Positions 1 to 11,600 of a DNA stretch of 64,000 nt are shown piece by piece; the first letter of the stretch is position 1; the number at the start of each line of letters is the position of its first letter. The stretch is from Caenorhabditis elegans (Eukaryota; Nematoda; Chromadorea; Rhabditida; Rhabditidae). The DNA is taken from assembly GCF_000002985.6 (NCBI RefSeq), contig NC_003280.10, forward strand, positions 13,078,501 to 13,142,500, in the 5' to 3' direction. The translations under genes and the position numbers were made by a program. A model generated the notes under the pieces. That model worked only from the letters and a program-made list of their open reading frames with translations, had not been told where the DNA came from and searched no databases.

Positions 1-775
1 GTTAATGGCCGAGGCTTTCCTAGTTGATGACCGACTTTTTGGTGGCCGAGTTTTCTCTAGTTAATGGCCAACTTATTCTAGTTGTTGATCAAAATTTTTG
101 CGCTCCATTGCAAACAGGTTTTTTTTTTAAATTAAGATAGAGCTCCATCAGGCGTACCTGCCTACCTATCTGCCTGCCTACTTGCCTGCCTACTTATCTG
201 TCTCCTTGCCTTTCCATCTGTTTACTTACCTGCCAGCTGCCTGCCTGCCCGCCTGCCTCCCAAACCATAGAGACCAACATTCTCACGCTTCGAAAAAAAA
301 AACGTTTAAGCCGTTTAAGCCGAGTTACTTGGTGCTCAAACTTATCAGTTTTTCCTTCTTTTGAAATTTTTGAAAGTTTCAAACTTCGCGCTTCTCGCAA
401 CCCATCTCGTTTACTCTCATAAACTACACAAAACAGTCAAAACAACAATTGATTGCTTGATAAAATTGTGCATTTTCAGTACGCAACAGGTTCATTTTGC
501 GGTCGTAAACCATCTCCGGATTCGTAAAACGAGAATTTAATTTACTTTTGCCTACTGATAAGGAAGTGGCGCGAGATGGAGAAAAGACCAAAAGAGTTTT
601 TTTTATCAATAAAAGTCAAAAGTGAAAGGAGCTGGAAAAGTCGAGGGGTCACATGATGGAAAAGGCGAAGATCAAATGAATATGGATTTTAGGGAGAAAT
701 TCCGAGGAAGTTGAATGGCAGAAAAAGAACATTTGAGAAATTAAACAATAAAATATACAAAATTAATTTTCGTTA
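1..775. other. Non-coding flank with TGCC-rich low-complexity tract
   Basis: I see no supportable gene here. Bases 1-100 hold several short GGCCGAG/TTAATGGCC-like units of a dispersed repeat. Bases about 155-260 are a degenerate (TGCC)n/(CTAC)n tract whose apparent reading frames are only the simple repeat translated. The rest is AT-rich and ends where the inverted-repeat arm begins near 776. Confidence 0.6.
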
Positions 776-2300
776 CGTGACCGAAAGTTCACCTTTACAA
801 CCACAAAAAACTCGGCAAAACAGAGAAAAAAGCAACAACGTAGATTTCGTAAATTTTCAATCATTGTTTGATATTTCTGTGAAGAGAGGTTCCAACTAAT
901 CAAGAGGTACGAATAATGAACGATGAAACCCCAAGATGTCCGTACAACAGCCTCTACAAGCCGCTGAACTTGGTAAGTTCTTGGCAACTCGGTAGCTTCT
1001 GAAGCTTCAACAGCCTGTATTTCAGATTAAATCAAAGCCGGATGGATGTTTCAAGCACAACGGTCAGTGTACCTACGGTAAAAATCTAGTGGAAAGTGTG
1101 GACGATGGGAACTCCAGAACTCCGTATAACAGCATCTACGAGCCGCTGAGCCTGGTAAGTTCTGGGAGCTCAAGTTTAAAACTTATGGAGCTTCAACATT
1201 CTCTTTTTCAGAACAAACCAAAGCCAGATGGTCGGAGCTCCAACGGCAAAAAACCAGTGGACAACGAGTACGTGAATCTTCCTGTATTGAGCGAAGAGCA
1301 AAAACTGGCTGATAAGCTTGCGGCCAAGCTGAGAAAGTTGGAGGTGAAGGAGCCGAAGAGCAAGAAAAGAGGAAGTAAGGAGCGAAAGAAGAAGAAGTCG
1401 GAGCCCGTAGAGAGCACATATGAGAGCTTGGCCACTATTGAAGGATCCACGAACTACTCTGGTCCAGTTACCACTGAATCTTTGGAGAGCAATGTGAAGT
1501 GAGTTTAAAGGAGCATGGCTTACTGAAATGTTTTACTACTGTAACTTGGAGTCCCGGCACGAACAAAACTTTCTGATTACAGTACCTGAGCGAGTTTCGC
1601 AGTTAAAAACATCAAGAACTTCTAAATGAAAAAGAGAAAACCTGCCGTACTCGCGGGTACTGTAGTTTTACATGTTCCGGAGCCTGGGCCTAAAATTTTA
1701 CGCAGCTAGGTAATATCATCGTAATTTTGAATTTTACTAAAATTTACTGACACGAATTTCATAGGGTACTTGCAGTTTGAAAAGCAGAATTTTCTTTTAA
1801 AAATTTCCATTTTCAATTTCTATTTTCAGATTCCACCATGCTTCCCAGACGGCCTACATCGGTGTGTACAGCTCTGCGGACGCTGAAGCTCAAGTCAAGA
1901 ATCGTGGAGAGTTTGCGCTGTACCACCTATTCGAGGTGGGAAACGGCATTGACCATCTCACGGCGACTCTTCCATTGATGCTCGTCTACTACACCACCAC
2001 CAAGAAGCATCGTCACTATCCGGTTCGAGAGTCTGGAGGCAAAGGAATGGTTCAGTATTCGGTGGATTGTGGATACCCAATCGTTCGCAAACACTACTCG
2101 CTCAATCAACTCGTTCAATACTACAAATCGTTCGGATCGATTCAGATGAAACAAGAGGACACTTGCTCTGAAGAGTTCTCCTGGTGGTTGGAATAGATCT
2201 TATTTTGAGTTGAATAAAAGGTTTTTTATGTGGAATTAATTGAATGAAGGGTTTCTCATGTGGTTATTTGCAACGTATTTTTTTGAAAATAATCAATATT
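776..2300 (+). repeat. Left arm of large inverted duplication
   Basis: This arm is the reverse complement of 3877-5309 at near identity, introns included. It carries the whole SH2-like gene and its 3' end. The outer boundary is where the two copies stop matching just before the CGTTACGTGACC motif; the inner boundary is just after the AATCAATATTTT motif. The length difference of about 92 bp between arms is explained by an 83-bp deletion and a gap of about 10 bp in the right arm. Confidence 0.9.
916..2196 (+). CDS. SH2-like protein with repeated tyrosine motifs (intact copy)
   Basis: Four exons join in phase: 916-972, 1026-1154, 1212-1498 and 1830-2196, giving 279 residues. The N-terminal half shows an internal duplication: exon 1 ends PYNSLYKPLNL and exon 2 ends PYNSIYEPLSL, each followed across an intron by a KPDG-like segment. 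Further YxxL-type sites are EYVNL and TYESL. Residues about 95-140 are a Lys-rich basic stretch. The last exon (about 120 residues) resembles an SH2 fold, with a GEFALYHLF strand, a VYYTT strand and the late YSLNQLVQYY motif; the usual FLVR phosphotyrosine-binding Arg is not evident. SH2 proteins bind phosphotyrosine, so an adaptor role is inferred only. The copy at 5176-3979 is broken. I do not recognise a named gene. Confidence 0.75.
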
Positions 2301-2325
2301 TTATTTCTAAATTGCTATTTTGATC

Positions 2326-2727
2326 ATGAATCAAGCAAACGCCGATTTTATATCAGGTATCCAATTTTTAAGTTTCTTTTTTATTTAAGTCAAGGATACT
2401 TTGGGAATGTTCACCCTTTACTCGACTCTTGCCATTTTTGAAATCTCGACAATGATATTCGGCTTATCATTGTACAGCTTTTTGAAGAACAGAAGACTTC
2501 GACAGTTTAAGCTTTCGGAGCTACAGGTAAACGGGATTTTGATCGATGTAGGTTTTACCTAGTCTTGGCGCCAAAATCACTGAAATCAAAAATCAAAAAA
2601 CTTTCAGGTACATAAATACTACAAGGACAGAGACGTGAAGCCAAAGCTCAACCGAAAAGTTCTAGAAGTCATGGATCCTGGTAGATCCATCTTAAAATCA
2701 GTTAAAAACCGAAAAAACCAAGAATAA
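2326..2727 (+). CDS. Small membrane-protein gene, probably truncated
   Basis: An ATG at 2326 and exons 2326-2356, 2390-2526 and 2608-2727 join in phase, but the first gap is only 33 bp, shorter than normal worm introns, so the 5' part is doubtful. A secure core is M at 2407, giving a hydrophobic helix (LYSTLAIFEISTMIFGLSLY) followed by a basic LKNRRLRQFKLSELQ segment, then a good GTAAAC/TTTCAG intron and a Lys/Arg-rich tail with a YYKDRDVKPK motif. The gene begins about 25 bp from the inner breakpoint of the inverted duplication, so its original 5' exons may have been lost. Function is unknown. Confidence 0.4.
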
Positions 2728-2893
2728 GACGAATAAGACCAGTGGCAAAAAGGGCAAAAACAAAGGACAATTGAATAAGCCTGCGCTGAGAGAAATACTT
2801 TGAGACTATAAGGATCAAATTAACTTTTTAAAAAGCCAAAAATTTTATTCAGAATTGTAATAATTAATTGTTGTTCCAGTTTCAGTTTCAGTT

Positions 2894-3132
2894 TTTAAAA
2901 AATACTTCCGGTTAAGCTAGCATACTTTCTTTGGTATTTTCTAGTATATTTGATCATGCTAAACAGTTTTATGCAAGAAAAAAGAAGCACTCCATATGAT
3001 TTTGCAGTACTTTTGAATTTTTGAAAAATTCAGCTTTCGGTTAAATTCCCAATTTTTTTAAAAATACTTCCGGTTAAGCTAGCATACTTTCTTTGGTATT
3101 TTCTAGTATATTTGATCATGCTGAACAGTTTA
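2894..3132 (+). repeat. Two direct copies of a ~77-bp unit
   Basis: 2894-2970 and 3054-3132 are nearly identical, both containing the motif CTTCCGGTTAAGCTAGC and ending with ATCATGCT(A/G)AACAGTTT. A second direct pair flanks them (2811-2868 and 3257-3312, starting GGATCAAAT). The order a-b-b-a' suggests local tandem copying within the palindrome loop. Confidence 0.8.
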
Positions 3133-3136
3133 TATT

Positions 3137-3250
3137 TTTTTCGAGCCGCGACGCGACAAGCAACGCGCCGTAAATCTACCCCAGAAATGGCCGAGCCAAA
3201 ATGGCCTAGTTCGGCAAATTCTTCCATTTCAATTTATGAGGGAAGCCAGA
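3137..3250 (+). repeat. Dispersed repeat (CGAGCCGCGACGCG... GGCCGAGCC type)
   Basis: The stretch with CGAGCCGCGACGCG, CGTAAATCTACCCCAG and ATGGCCGAGCCAAAATGG recurs at 50132-50235 in the same orientation. The GC-rich core stands out from its AT-rich surroundings. It looks like a dispersed nematode repeat, not a gene. Confidence 0.75.
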
Positions 3251-3294
3251 AGGAGAAGGATCAAATGAATTTTTTAAAAAGTCAAAAATTTTAT

Positions 3295-3798
3295 TCAAGA
3301 ATTGTAATAACTGAATGTTTCTGTTCCTGTTCCGGTTGCAGTTCCAGATTCTGTTCCAGTACAAGCAGTGCTCTCCATTGCACCAGTCGTCTCGGTTCTG
3401 GCTCCAGTTTCAGGATTCGTGTAGACGCTTCTTGTATGCGAGGAGCCTTCTTCGCCAACAACAATATAATACTCGAATAACTGAAATTTGTTATATACAC
3501 GCTAGTCTAAGTTCCAAAAGCTTACACTTGGTCTGCTCAAAATCAACTTTGGCGGAGTTGTCTGATAGAAATTGATGGCAGTTGTGATGAGCACGATGAC
3601 GGTGAAAAATAGGAATAGGGAGCATTGAATCGCATTGAAATATGCTATGAAAGGGTATGCTGTAAAAATATTGATTTGAATGTTGCAAATCTGGAAATAT
3701 TATGAAATGAAATTACCTTCGAAAATCGAAATATTCCTTGTGGCGCTTATAGCTTTTACAACAAAAATTGTTAACAAATATATCGATTTGAAATCCAT
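3295..3798 (-). CDS. Small predicted membrane or secreted protein
   Basis: Three exons on the minus strand join in phase: 3798-3717, 3659-3526 and 3480-3295, giving about 133 residues. Exon 1 encodes a signal-like start (MDFKSIYLLTIFVVKAISA). The better of two possible acceptors (ending at 3660) keeps the frame into exon 2, which holds a second hydrophobic segment (CSLFLFFTVIVLITTAINFY). Exon 3 begins LFEYYIVVGEEG and ends in a Thr/Gly/Glu-rich tail (GTESGTATGTGTETF). An AATAAA overlaps the stop. Layout resembles the plus-strand gene at 2326-2727 (hydrophobic helix, then an exon opening with xYY), so the two may be diverged inverted paralogues. Function is unknown. Confidence 0.5.
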
Positions 3799-3876
3799 CG
3801 TAACGCGATAAAATTGAAAAGGAGAGGAAAAACGAACAGCCGGAATAATTTTGGAAAAGGTCACGGAAATGAAAAA

Positions 3877-5309
3877 TATTGATTATTTTCAAAAAAATAC
3901 GTTGCAAATAACCACATGAGAAACCCTTCATTCAATTAATTCCACATAAAAAACCTTTTATTCAACTCAAAATAAGATCTATTCCAACCACCAGGAGAAC
4001 TCTTCAGAGCAAGTGTCCTCTTGTTTCATCTGAATCGATCCGAACGATTTGTAGTATTGAACGAGTTGATTGAGCGAGTAGTGTTTGCGAACGATTGGGT
4101 ATCCACAATCCACCGAATGGAAGAGTCGCCGTGAGATGGTCAATGCCGTTTCCCACCTCGAATAGGTGGTACAGCGCAAACTCTCCACGATTCTTGACTT
4201 GAGCTTCAGCGTCCGCAGAGCTGTACACACCGATGTAGGCCGTCTGGGAAGCATGGTGGAATCTGAAAATAGAAATTGAAAATGGAAATTTTTAAAAGAA
4301 AATTCTGCTTTTCAAACTGCAAGTACCCTATGAAATTCGTGTCAGTAAATTTTAGTAAAATTCAAAATTACGATGATATTACCTAGCTGCGTAAAATTTT
4401 AGGCCCAGGCTCCGGAACATGTAAAACTACAGTACCCGCGAGTACGGCAGGTTTTCTCTTTTTCATTTAGAAGTTCTTGATGTTTTTAACTGCGAAACTC
4501 GCTCAGGTACTGTAATCAGAAAGTTTTGTTCGTGCCGGGACTCCAAGTTACAGTAGTAAAACATTTCAGTAAGCCATGCTCCTTTAAACTCACTTCACAT
4601 TGCTCTCCAAAGATTCAGTGGTAACTGGACCAGAGTAGTTCGTGGATCCTTCAATAGTGGCCAAGCTCTCATATGTGCTCTCTACGGGCTCCGACTTCTT
4701 CTTCTTTCGCTCCTTACTTCCTCTTTTCTTGCTCTTCGGCTCCTTCACCTCCAACTTTCTCAGCTTGGCCGCAAGCTTATCAGCCAGTTTTTGCTCTTCG
4801 CTCAATACAGGAAGATTCACGTACTCGTTGTCCACTGGTTTTTTGCCGTTGGAGCTCCGACCATCTGGCTTTGGTTTGTTCTGAAAAAGAGAATGTTGAA
4901 GCTCCATAAGTTTTAAACTTGAGCTCCCAGAACTTACCAGGCTCAGCGGCTCGTAGATGCTGTTATACGGAGTTCTGGAGTTCCCATCGTCCACACTTTC
5001 CACTAGATTTTTACCGTAGGTACACTGACCGTTGTGCTTGAAACATCCATCCGGCTTTGATTTAATCTGAAATACAGGCTGTTGAAGCTTCAGAAGCTAC
5101 CGAGTTGCCAAGAACTTACCAAGTTCAGCGGCTTGTAGAGGCTGTTGTACGGACATCTTGGGGTTTCATCGTTCATTATTCGTACCTCTTGATTAGTTGG
5201 AACCTCTCTTCACAGAAATATCAAACAATGATTGAAAATTTACGAAATCTACGTTGTTGCTTTTTTCTCTGTTTTGCCGAGTTTGTAAAATAAACTTTTG
5301 GTCACGTAA
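3877..5309 (-). repeat. Right arm of large inverted duplication
   Basis: This is the reverse complement of 776-2300. It is nearly identical except for an 83-bp deletion in the last exon of the gene and a gap of about 10 bp near the outer end. The loop between the arms is 2301-3876. Confidence 0.9.
3979..5176 (-). pseudogene. Broken second copy of the SH2-like gene
   Basis: Exons 5176-5120, 5066-4938, 4880-4594 and 4262-3979 correspond one to one with the intact copy, and exon 3 is translated identically. The last exon lacks 83 bp equivalent to 1977-2059 of the intact copy. The deletion ends share an ATT, as in microhomology-mediated loss, and 83 is not a multiple of three. The SH2-like part therefore loses its central strand and shifts frame, with an early stop after an altered tail of about 30 residues. 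Splice sites and flanks are intact, so a truncated protein is possible; I call it a pseudogene on the frameshift. Confidence 0.8.
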
Positions 5310-5668
5310 CAAAGATTGCATTATTTTTGTGTTTTTGTGTGTTTTTTTTTTAAATTTTGTTTCTTTTTTCGTGTAAAAATGTATGATTTTTCCCGTAAAA
5401 AACTAAATTTGAAACAAGCGCCAAAAAGTGGCGGTGTACGCAAGCGCCAGAGCCTACGACACTTTGCGGACACACTAATTTTACTTTTATTTTCTGTCGC
5501 ATTTATCGCCAATTACAATCGTTGTGAAGCTTTCATTTGGTTTAATAGTGTCGTCGTGACTAAAATCGATACCTTATCTTCCATTTTTCTTATTCCCAGG
5601 GCCCCATTTTCAGTGTTCAAAGTTTTAAAATAATAAATTTATATTTAAATTGTCTTTTTTTCCAGGTG
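5310..5668. other. Upstream region of gcn-2
   Basis: No gene is supported. A reading frame of about 105 codons from 5316 is T-rich and lacks codon bias or homology I can see. The stretch ends in a TTTTTTTCCAG acceptor at 5665, three bases before the gcn-2 ATG, which looks like a trans-splice acceptor. Confidence 0.5.
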
Positions 5669-8600
5669 ATGACCAAGGAGAATCAAATAGTACTTGACGA
5701 ACGGGTAAAGGAGAACCAGCATCTGCAGGAGGAAGAAAAACTAGCGTTAGACGCCGTTTATTTGAATCAGATTACTTACATCAAAGCTCATTGGCATGTG
5801 AGTGAGAAAGCACATGGAAATCAATGATTTTTTGGTTTTTCTCAGGTCTGGGTGCCCACAAACTGTCACATCCTGTTAAAAGCCCTCGATTCGTGCTTTT
5901 TGAATGGAGACCCACTTGGAAAAAGTAAATTGAGCGTTATTCTCCATGTAAAGTGCTCCGAAGACTATCCACAAAGGAAGCCAGCCGTGGATCTTCTCGA
6001 TCCTCAAGGACTTTCGAAGGAAGATGTTCAAAATTTGCTAACTATCCTTCGACAAATGGCAGACACGTGGGAAGGATGTGTTGTGATCGCCGAACTGGCG
6101 CACAGGGTCAGAGAATTTCTAACGGACCATACTCCCCGCCCCGCTGGAAGTTTCCATGATGATATGTTGGCAAACAAGGTCAGGACAGAGGCCGAAAAAC
6201 AAGTACGAAATGCAAATTTATTCGGAAATTTTGTTTGCAGTGTTCTTTATGAATTTATTTATTAAAATTTTGCAGAGAAAACGACTCGACACGGAGCAAA
6301 AAGAGCTGGAGTTGTTGGAGGAGGAGATGCGACAGAGAAACGCGATTGAAATGGAGAAAACGTTGAATGGCACACGACAGGAGAATGAAACGCGAATAAT
6401 TGGAGGACGGCGAATCGTTGTACTCTCCAATATGCCTGTAAATCGACAAAAACCCTGCAATTCGTGCAATGAGTGGATGGGATTTTGGGAGGTCAATCTT
6501 GCGCGACTCTTGCGTAAAGCGTAAACTAATGGTTTTATTTACAGAACACCCAACTTCTCATTTCCGAATGGACGTTCCGATTCTCCAGCAATCGAAATCC
6601 GGCTGAAGGGAAGCGAAAAGATTTCGCACCGTTCCTACAGAAGCTGGACGCAGTGTACAATGAGATTCAGAAGCTTTGCGAAATTAAAGGCCTTGATCAG
6701 AATCTGGTGGAATATGCATTTGTGCATTTGCAGAAGATCAGTGTTTCACCGGATCAGATTCTGATTCAACTGAACGTGGCTCAGAAGATATTCTCATCCG
6801 AGGAAAATATGCAGGACACCTATGAGCTGATTGTTCAGAAATCGAATCTTCTCCGATTACTCGCAGCACAAGCCATCTGCGGTCTCCGATATCTTCACGA
6901 AGCTTCCATGACACACAAGCATCTGACATTAGGAAGTGTGTGGACCCGAAACAGTACAGGCGACTGTGTTTTTAGATTCTCGGATTTCGGCTCAATGGGA
7001 CCCTTGCTGGATTTAGTTAAGATGTTCGGAGATATTTGCTCGGGAAAGTATGTTGCACGCGACGAGGATAAAGAGAAGGAGTATGATCGACGACGGAAAG
7101 ATCTTTTCCAACTAGGAACACTCCTAGACGGTTTGATACTCGCTGTAAGTTTTCAAAGTTTTGAATTTTTGAACAAAATTTCTAATAAATTAATCAGTTT
7201 CAGACTCGTGGATCTACCTACTCTCGAGTTCCAACTCCAGTCGAAGGTAATCAGAACACTGGTACGAACCTCCTCGGCAACTTTATCGCAAAATGCCAGG
7301 AAGCGAAAAATATTGATCAACTCGTTGAAGATCCATTTTTAAAAGGTATTTTTGTAACTTTCATGACAGAACATTAGAAACACTTTTTTTTTTCAGAAGA
7401 ATGCCAATCTGAAAGCGAAAACATCTTCACTCCATTCGGTGGAGCAATGAGCCCTGATGGAAGAATGCTCGCTGATAACGTGATTATTCGAGTTCTTGGG
7501 AGAGGCGGTTTCGGTGATGTCGTTCTTGTTCGAAATAAGATGGACAGTACGGATTATGCAATTAAACGGATCCCTTTGAACGCGAAAAGTGATAAATTGA
7601 ATCGAAAAATCGCAAAAGAGGCGAAATTCTTCGCAAAATTGAATCATCCGAATATGGTTCGATACTACTATGCTTGGGCTGAAGACTTGATTCCGATCGT
7701 TGAAGAAACGTCTGATGATGATTCCTCGCTTGGAGCTGTTCCTATTCCGGGAAAAGAGAAAATTGGCAAGAAGGGAAAACTGAAGACAGGAAAGTCGCTA
7801 GAAGATAAAGAGAACAAAGCTAATCTTGGTGGCGGCGATTCGTTGATGCCTATGAATTTGAGAGGACTCGTCAAAGATCACAGCATTGGAGTTGATGCGA
7901 AAGAATGGTCGACACCATTTGGAAAACCGGAGGGACCTAAATGTGCTTCACGAATGAGACAGAGCAAGAGAAGCACACCCAGTGGAGGACTGAAGCATCT
8001 ATCCGAGTGCTCATCTGATGACGAGGATGATGATGATAGTAGTGAGATTGATTGGGATGCTGAAAGTGAAGAGGTGGAGGATGAAGAATCAGACGATTCG
8101 GATGAAGAGGATGAGGATGATGGTGAACGACTTGTTCAGCTGAACACCGAGACTTCTACTGGAGCTGATAGTGTATTTGAGAGATCCACTGCTGATGAAG
8201 ATGTTGTGTTCACCGCTGAATCGGAAGATTTGAATGCAAAAAGGCGGGAGTCGATTGAGCTAATGGAAATAAACACGACGACGACGAGCAAGAGCAAGTT
8301 AGCGATTGATGTTGTTCCAGTGAGAAAGCCGCGAATCTTGTGCATCCAGATGGAGTACTGTGACCGTGCCACTCTTCGTCAGTATATTGATGAAAATCAC
8401 TGCTTCAACGCGCCCACGGAAGTTTGGAGAATCTTTTCGGAAGTTTTGTGTGGTCTCAAATACATGCATGACATGGCAATGATTCATCGGGATATCAAGC
8501 CATTGAACATCTTCTTAACGTCACAAAATGGTGTGAAGATCGGAGATTTCGGTCTGGCAACGCTGGAAGCAATGAGCTCAAAGGGAAAAATCGTCGGTGG

Positions 8601-11600
8601 TGCCGCCGAGAAAAGCACTAGTATTGAAGCGATGCTTTCTCCGAATGGAGTGAAGAGTAAAGGATCAGATGTTCATCAAACAAGAGATATTGGAACTCAA
8701 CTCTACATGGCTCCAGAGCTCTTTGTCGATGAGCTGGTTCACAAGGCACCGTATACTTCAAAGATTGATATCTACAGTGCAGGAGTTGTTCTATTTGAGA
8801 TGTTCTATCGTCCCTTGCCACCAAGTATGGATCGAGTTTCGACGCTCAACAATCTCCGAGACGATATCAAGATTCCCAGTGATTTTGGTGCTGGACTTGC
8901 TGCTCCGATGGCTGGGCTCGCGAGAAGAACTGTGGAGAAGATGCTTCAACGGAATCCGGATGAAAGACCAACAGCTGACGATCTTCTGAACGATGAGGAT
9001 CTTCCGATGCATACAAAGGAAGATGCGACGTTCCGGAATCTTTGTGAGAAAGTTATCAAAAAGCGAGATGGTCGAATGAATGCGTGGCTACTCGATAAAC
9101 AATTCAAAGAGGAAGTTCCGACGTCTCTGAACTATTGTTACGATGTGGATATTTGTCTTGAGCGGGCCAAGTACAACAATCGGGAGGTGCTCGTCGAGAC
9201 TCTTCGTGCCGAATTTTGCAAGATTCTCAAAATCCACTCTTTCGAAAAATTGCATACTCATACGTTGATGCCGGTGTCGACAGCGCTAGCCGCTGCATCG
9301 GTGCGCACGAAGCCCGTCGAGGTACTGGATAGAAGTGGAGTTCCGGTGGCACTTCCGATGGATTTGCGGCAGAATTTCGTTCGATTCTGTGTGAGAAATA
9401 GTGTGCAGCGAATGAAACGATTCAATTTCGGACGAGTCTACTCACAAACATCGGCGAACGGGCATCCACATGAGAGATGGGAGTGTTGTGTTGATTGTAT
9501 TGGACCGCAGTGTTCTTCGCCTTCTCTTGAGGTTTATTAAATTTCTTCAAAAACAAATTTTTTATAATGAATTCAAATTCAGGCTGAGCTGCTGCTCGTT
9601 GCATGTGAAATGATGATTGGCTCACTGCCCGGAATGAAGTTTACTCTGAAAATCGGGCACGCACAGCTCATCGAGGCTCAAATTCGCCACCTGAAACTAT
9701 CGGATGATGTTCGTGCTGAGCTCCTTGATGCTCTTCACCTCATCTCTGTATCTGATCGTGAGTTCTGATTATGTAACCGATTTCTAAAATTATTTCAATT
9801 TTTGCAGGACCACATTCTCACAAGGAAAAGATGGATATGCTGACGCCGAAGATCGGAGCCAAGGCCGCGAACATAATCACGAAACTTTTGATTCCGGTGG
9901 AGGATAATTTCGGCGCGTTCAAGGAGAAAGTAGCATGTTTCCGCAAGAAACTAAAAGTCGACGCAGCTCGTGTGCTCGTTGACAAAGCAATCCGGGATTT
10001 GGAAGAGATTGTCGGAACCTTCAAGTTTTGTCGAACTGAAGCAATTGAGCAGATTAGCATTGTGTACGACTCGCAGACCTGTTACCGTCCTCGAACATTT
10101 GGAGACGGACTCCTTTTCCAGATTCAAGTGGAAAAACCGAGCACGATTGCGAACAACAAGAGGGGTCGGCGCCAAAATGTTTTGGCTGGTGGTCGATACG
10201 ATTCGGCACTTCTTCGAGAACGACATCCACGAGATTTTGTATACGAAATTCCTCTGTGCATTTCGGGATTTGGTGTTGCGATGGATGTGGTCTCACAGAT
10301 ACGAGACTCGATCAACAAATCTGCGAATATCCCGAAAACGCCTCAAAATCATTGCAAAGTACTAATTTGTTCGATGGTGCAGCCTGACGGTAGCAATTTG
10401 ATCACTCAGAAGTTTGAGCTTGCAAAAAAGTTGTGGAGCATGGGAATTGAAGCCGATGTGTTCCATATTCCAGTGGACGATCTTGAATCGCTAACGGTAC
10501 AGATTCAAAATCGATTTTTTTTCCGGCAAATAGGCAAATTTCCGGAATTGAAATTTCCGGCAAATCGGCAAAATACCGAAAATCAAAATTTCCCCCAAAT
10601 CGGCAAATTGCCGGAAATCAAAATTTCCAGCAAGTTACCGTTTTGCCGAATTTGCCGGAAAAACGGCAATTGCCGAAAATGTTCGGCAAACATTTTAGAA
10701 TTTCCATTTTAAATGTTTTCGTCATATAAAAAATCCCTGTATAAATTTCCGGCAAATCGGCAAATTACCAGAATTGAAAATTTCCCGCAAATCGGCTATC
10801 TGCCGAAAATCAAAAATTCCGGCAAATCGGCACTTTGCCGGAAATGAAAATTTCCAGCAAGTTGCCAAAAATCAAAAATTCCGGCAAATCGGCAATGTGA
10901 CGAAAATCCAAATTTTCGGCACATCGACTAGGTGCCGGAAATGAAACTTTCCAGAAAATTTCCGAAAATCAAAATTTCCGGCAAATCGGCAAAGCGGCAT
11001 TAAAATTTCAATTTTAAATGCTTCCGTCTTATAAAAAATTCCTCTAAAAATTTCCGGCAAATTGATGTCCGGCAAATCGACAATTTGCTGAAAATCAAAA
11101 TTTCCGGCAAATCTGCAACTTGTCGGATTTGAAAATTTCCGGCATATCAGCAAACCGGCAAATTGCCGAATTCGCCGAAAATTTTCGGCAAAAATTTCAG
11201 AATTTCAATTTAAAATGTTTCCGTCTTATAAAAAGTCCTCCTAAACATGTGTCGGCAAACAGCAAATCGGCAATTTGCCGAAAATCAAAATTTCCGGCAA
11301 ACCGGCAACTTGCTGATTTGCCGAATTTGTTGAAAATCGACACCCAGCCTGATTCATTCAGAAAATTCAAATCAAAATTTTCAGGAACATCGCAACCGAG
11401 CTTCAATAACACACATTCTTGCCGTCTATAACACACTTAACGAGGTCATTTGCAAAACGGAAACATCTTCGGAAACGATGGACGTGGACTCGGCGATTTC
11501 AAGTGTGTGGCGAGGAGTCCAAGCTCTTGATGGTCAAAGTATTCATATGACTCCATGTGGTGGTGGACCGATCTCTTCAATAAGCACTCCTGGAGAAGCT

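Noticed and set aside
182..400. Overlapping short ORFs on both strands
   Set aside because: They translate a degenerate TGCC/CTAC simple repeat; Pro/Cys/Leu-rich output with no start context.
5316..5633. 105-codon plus-strand ORF upstream of gcn-2
   Set aside because: T-rich composition, Phe/Cys-rich start, no homology visible and no splice connection in phase to gcn-2.
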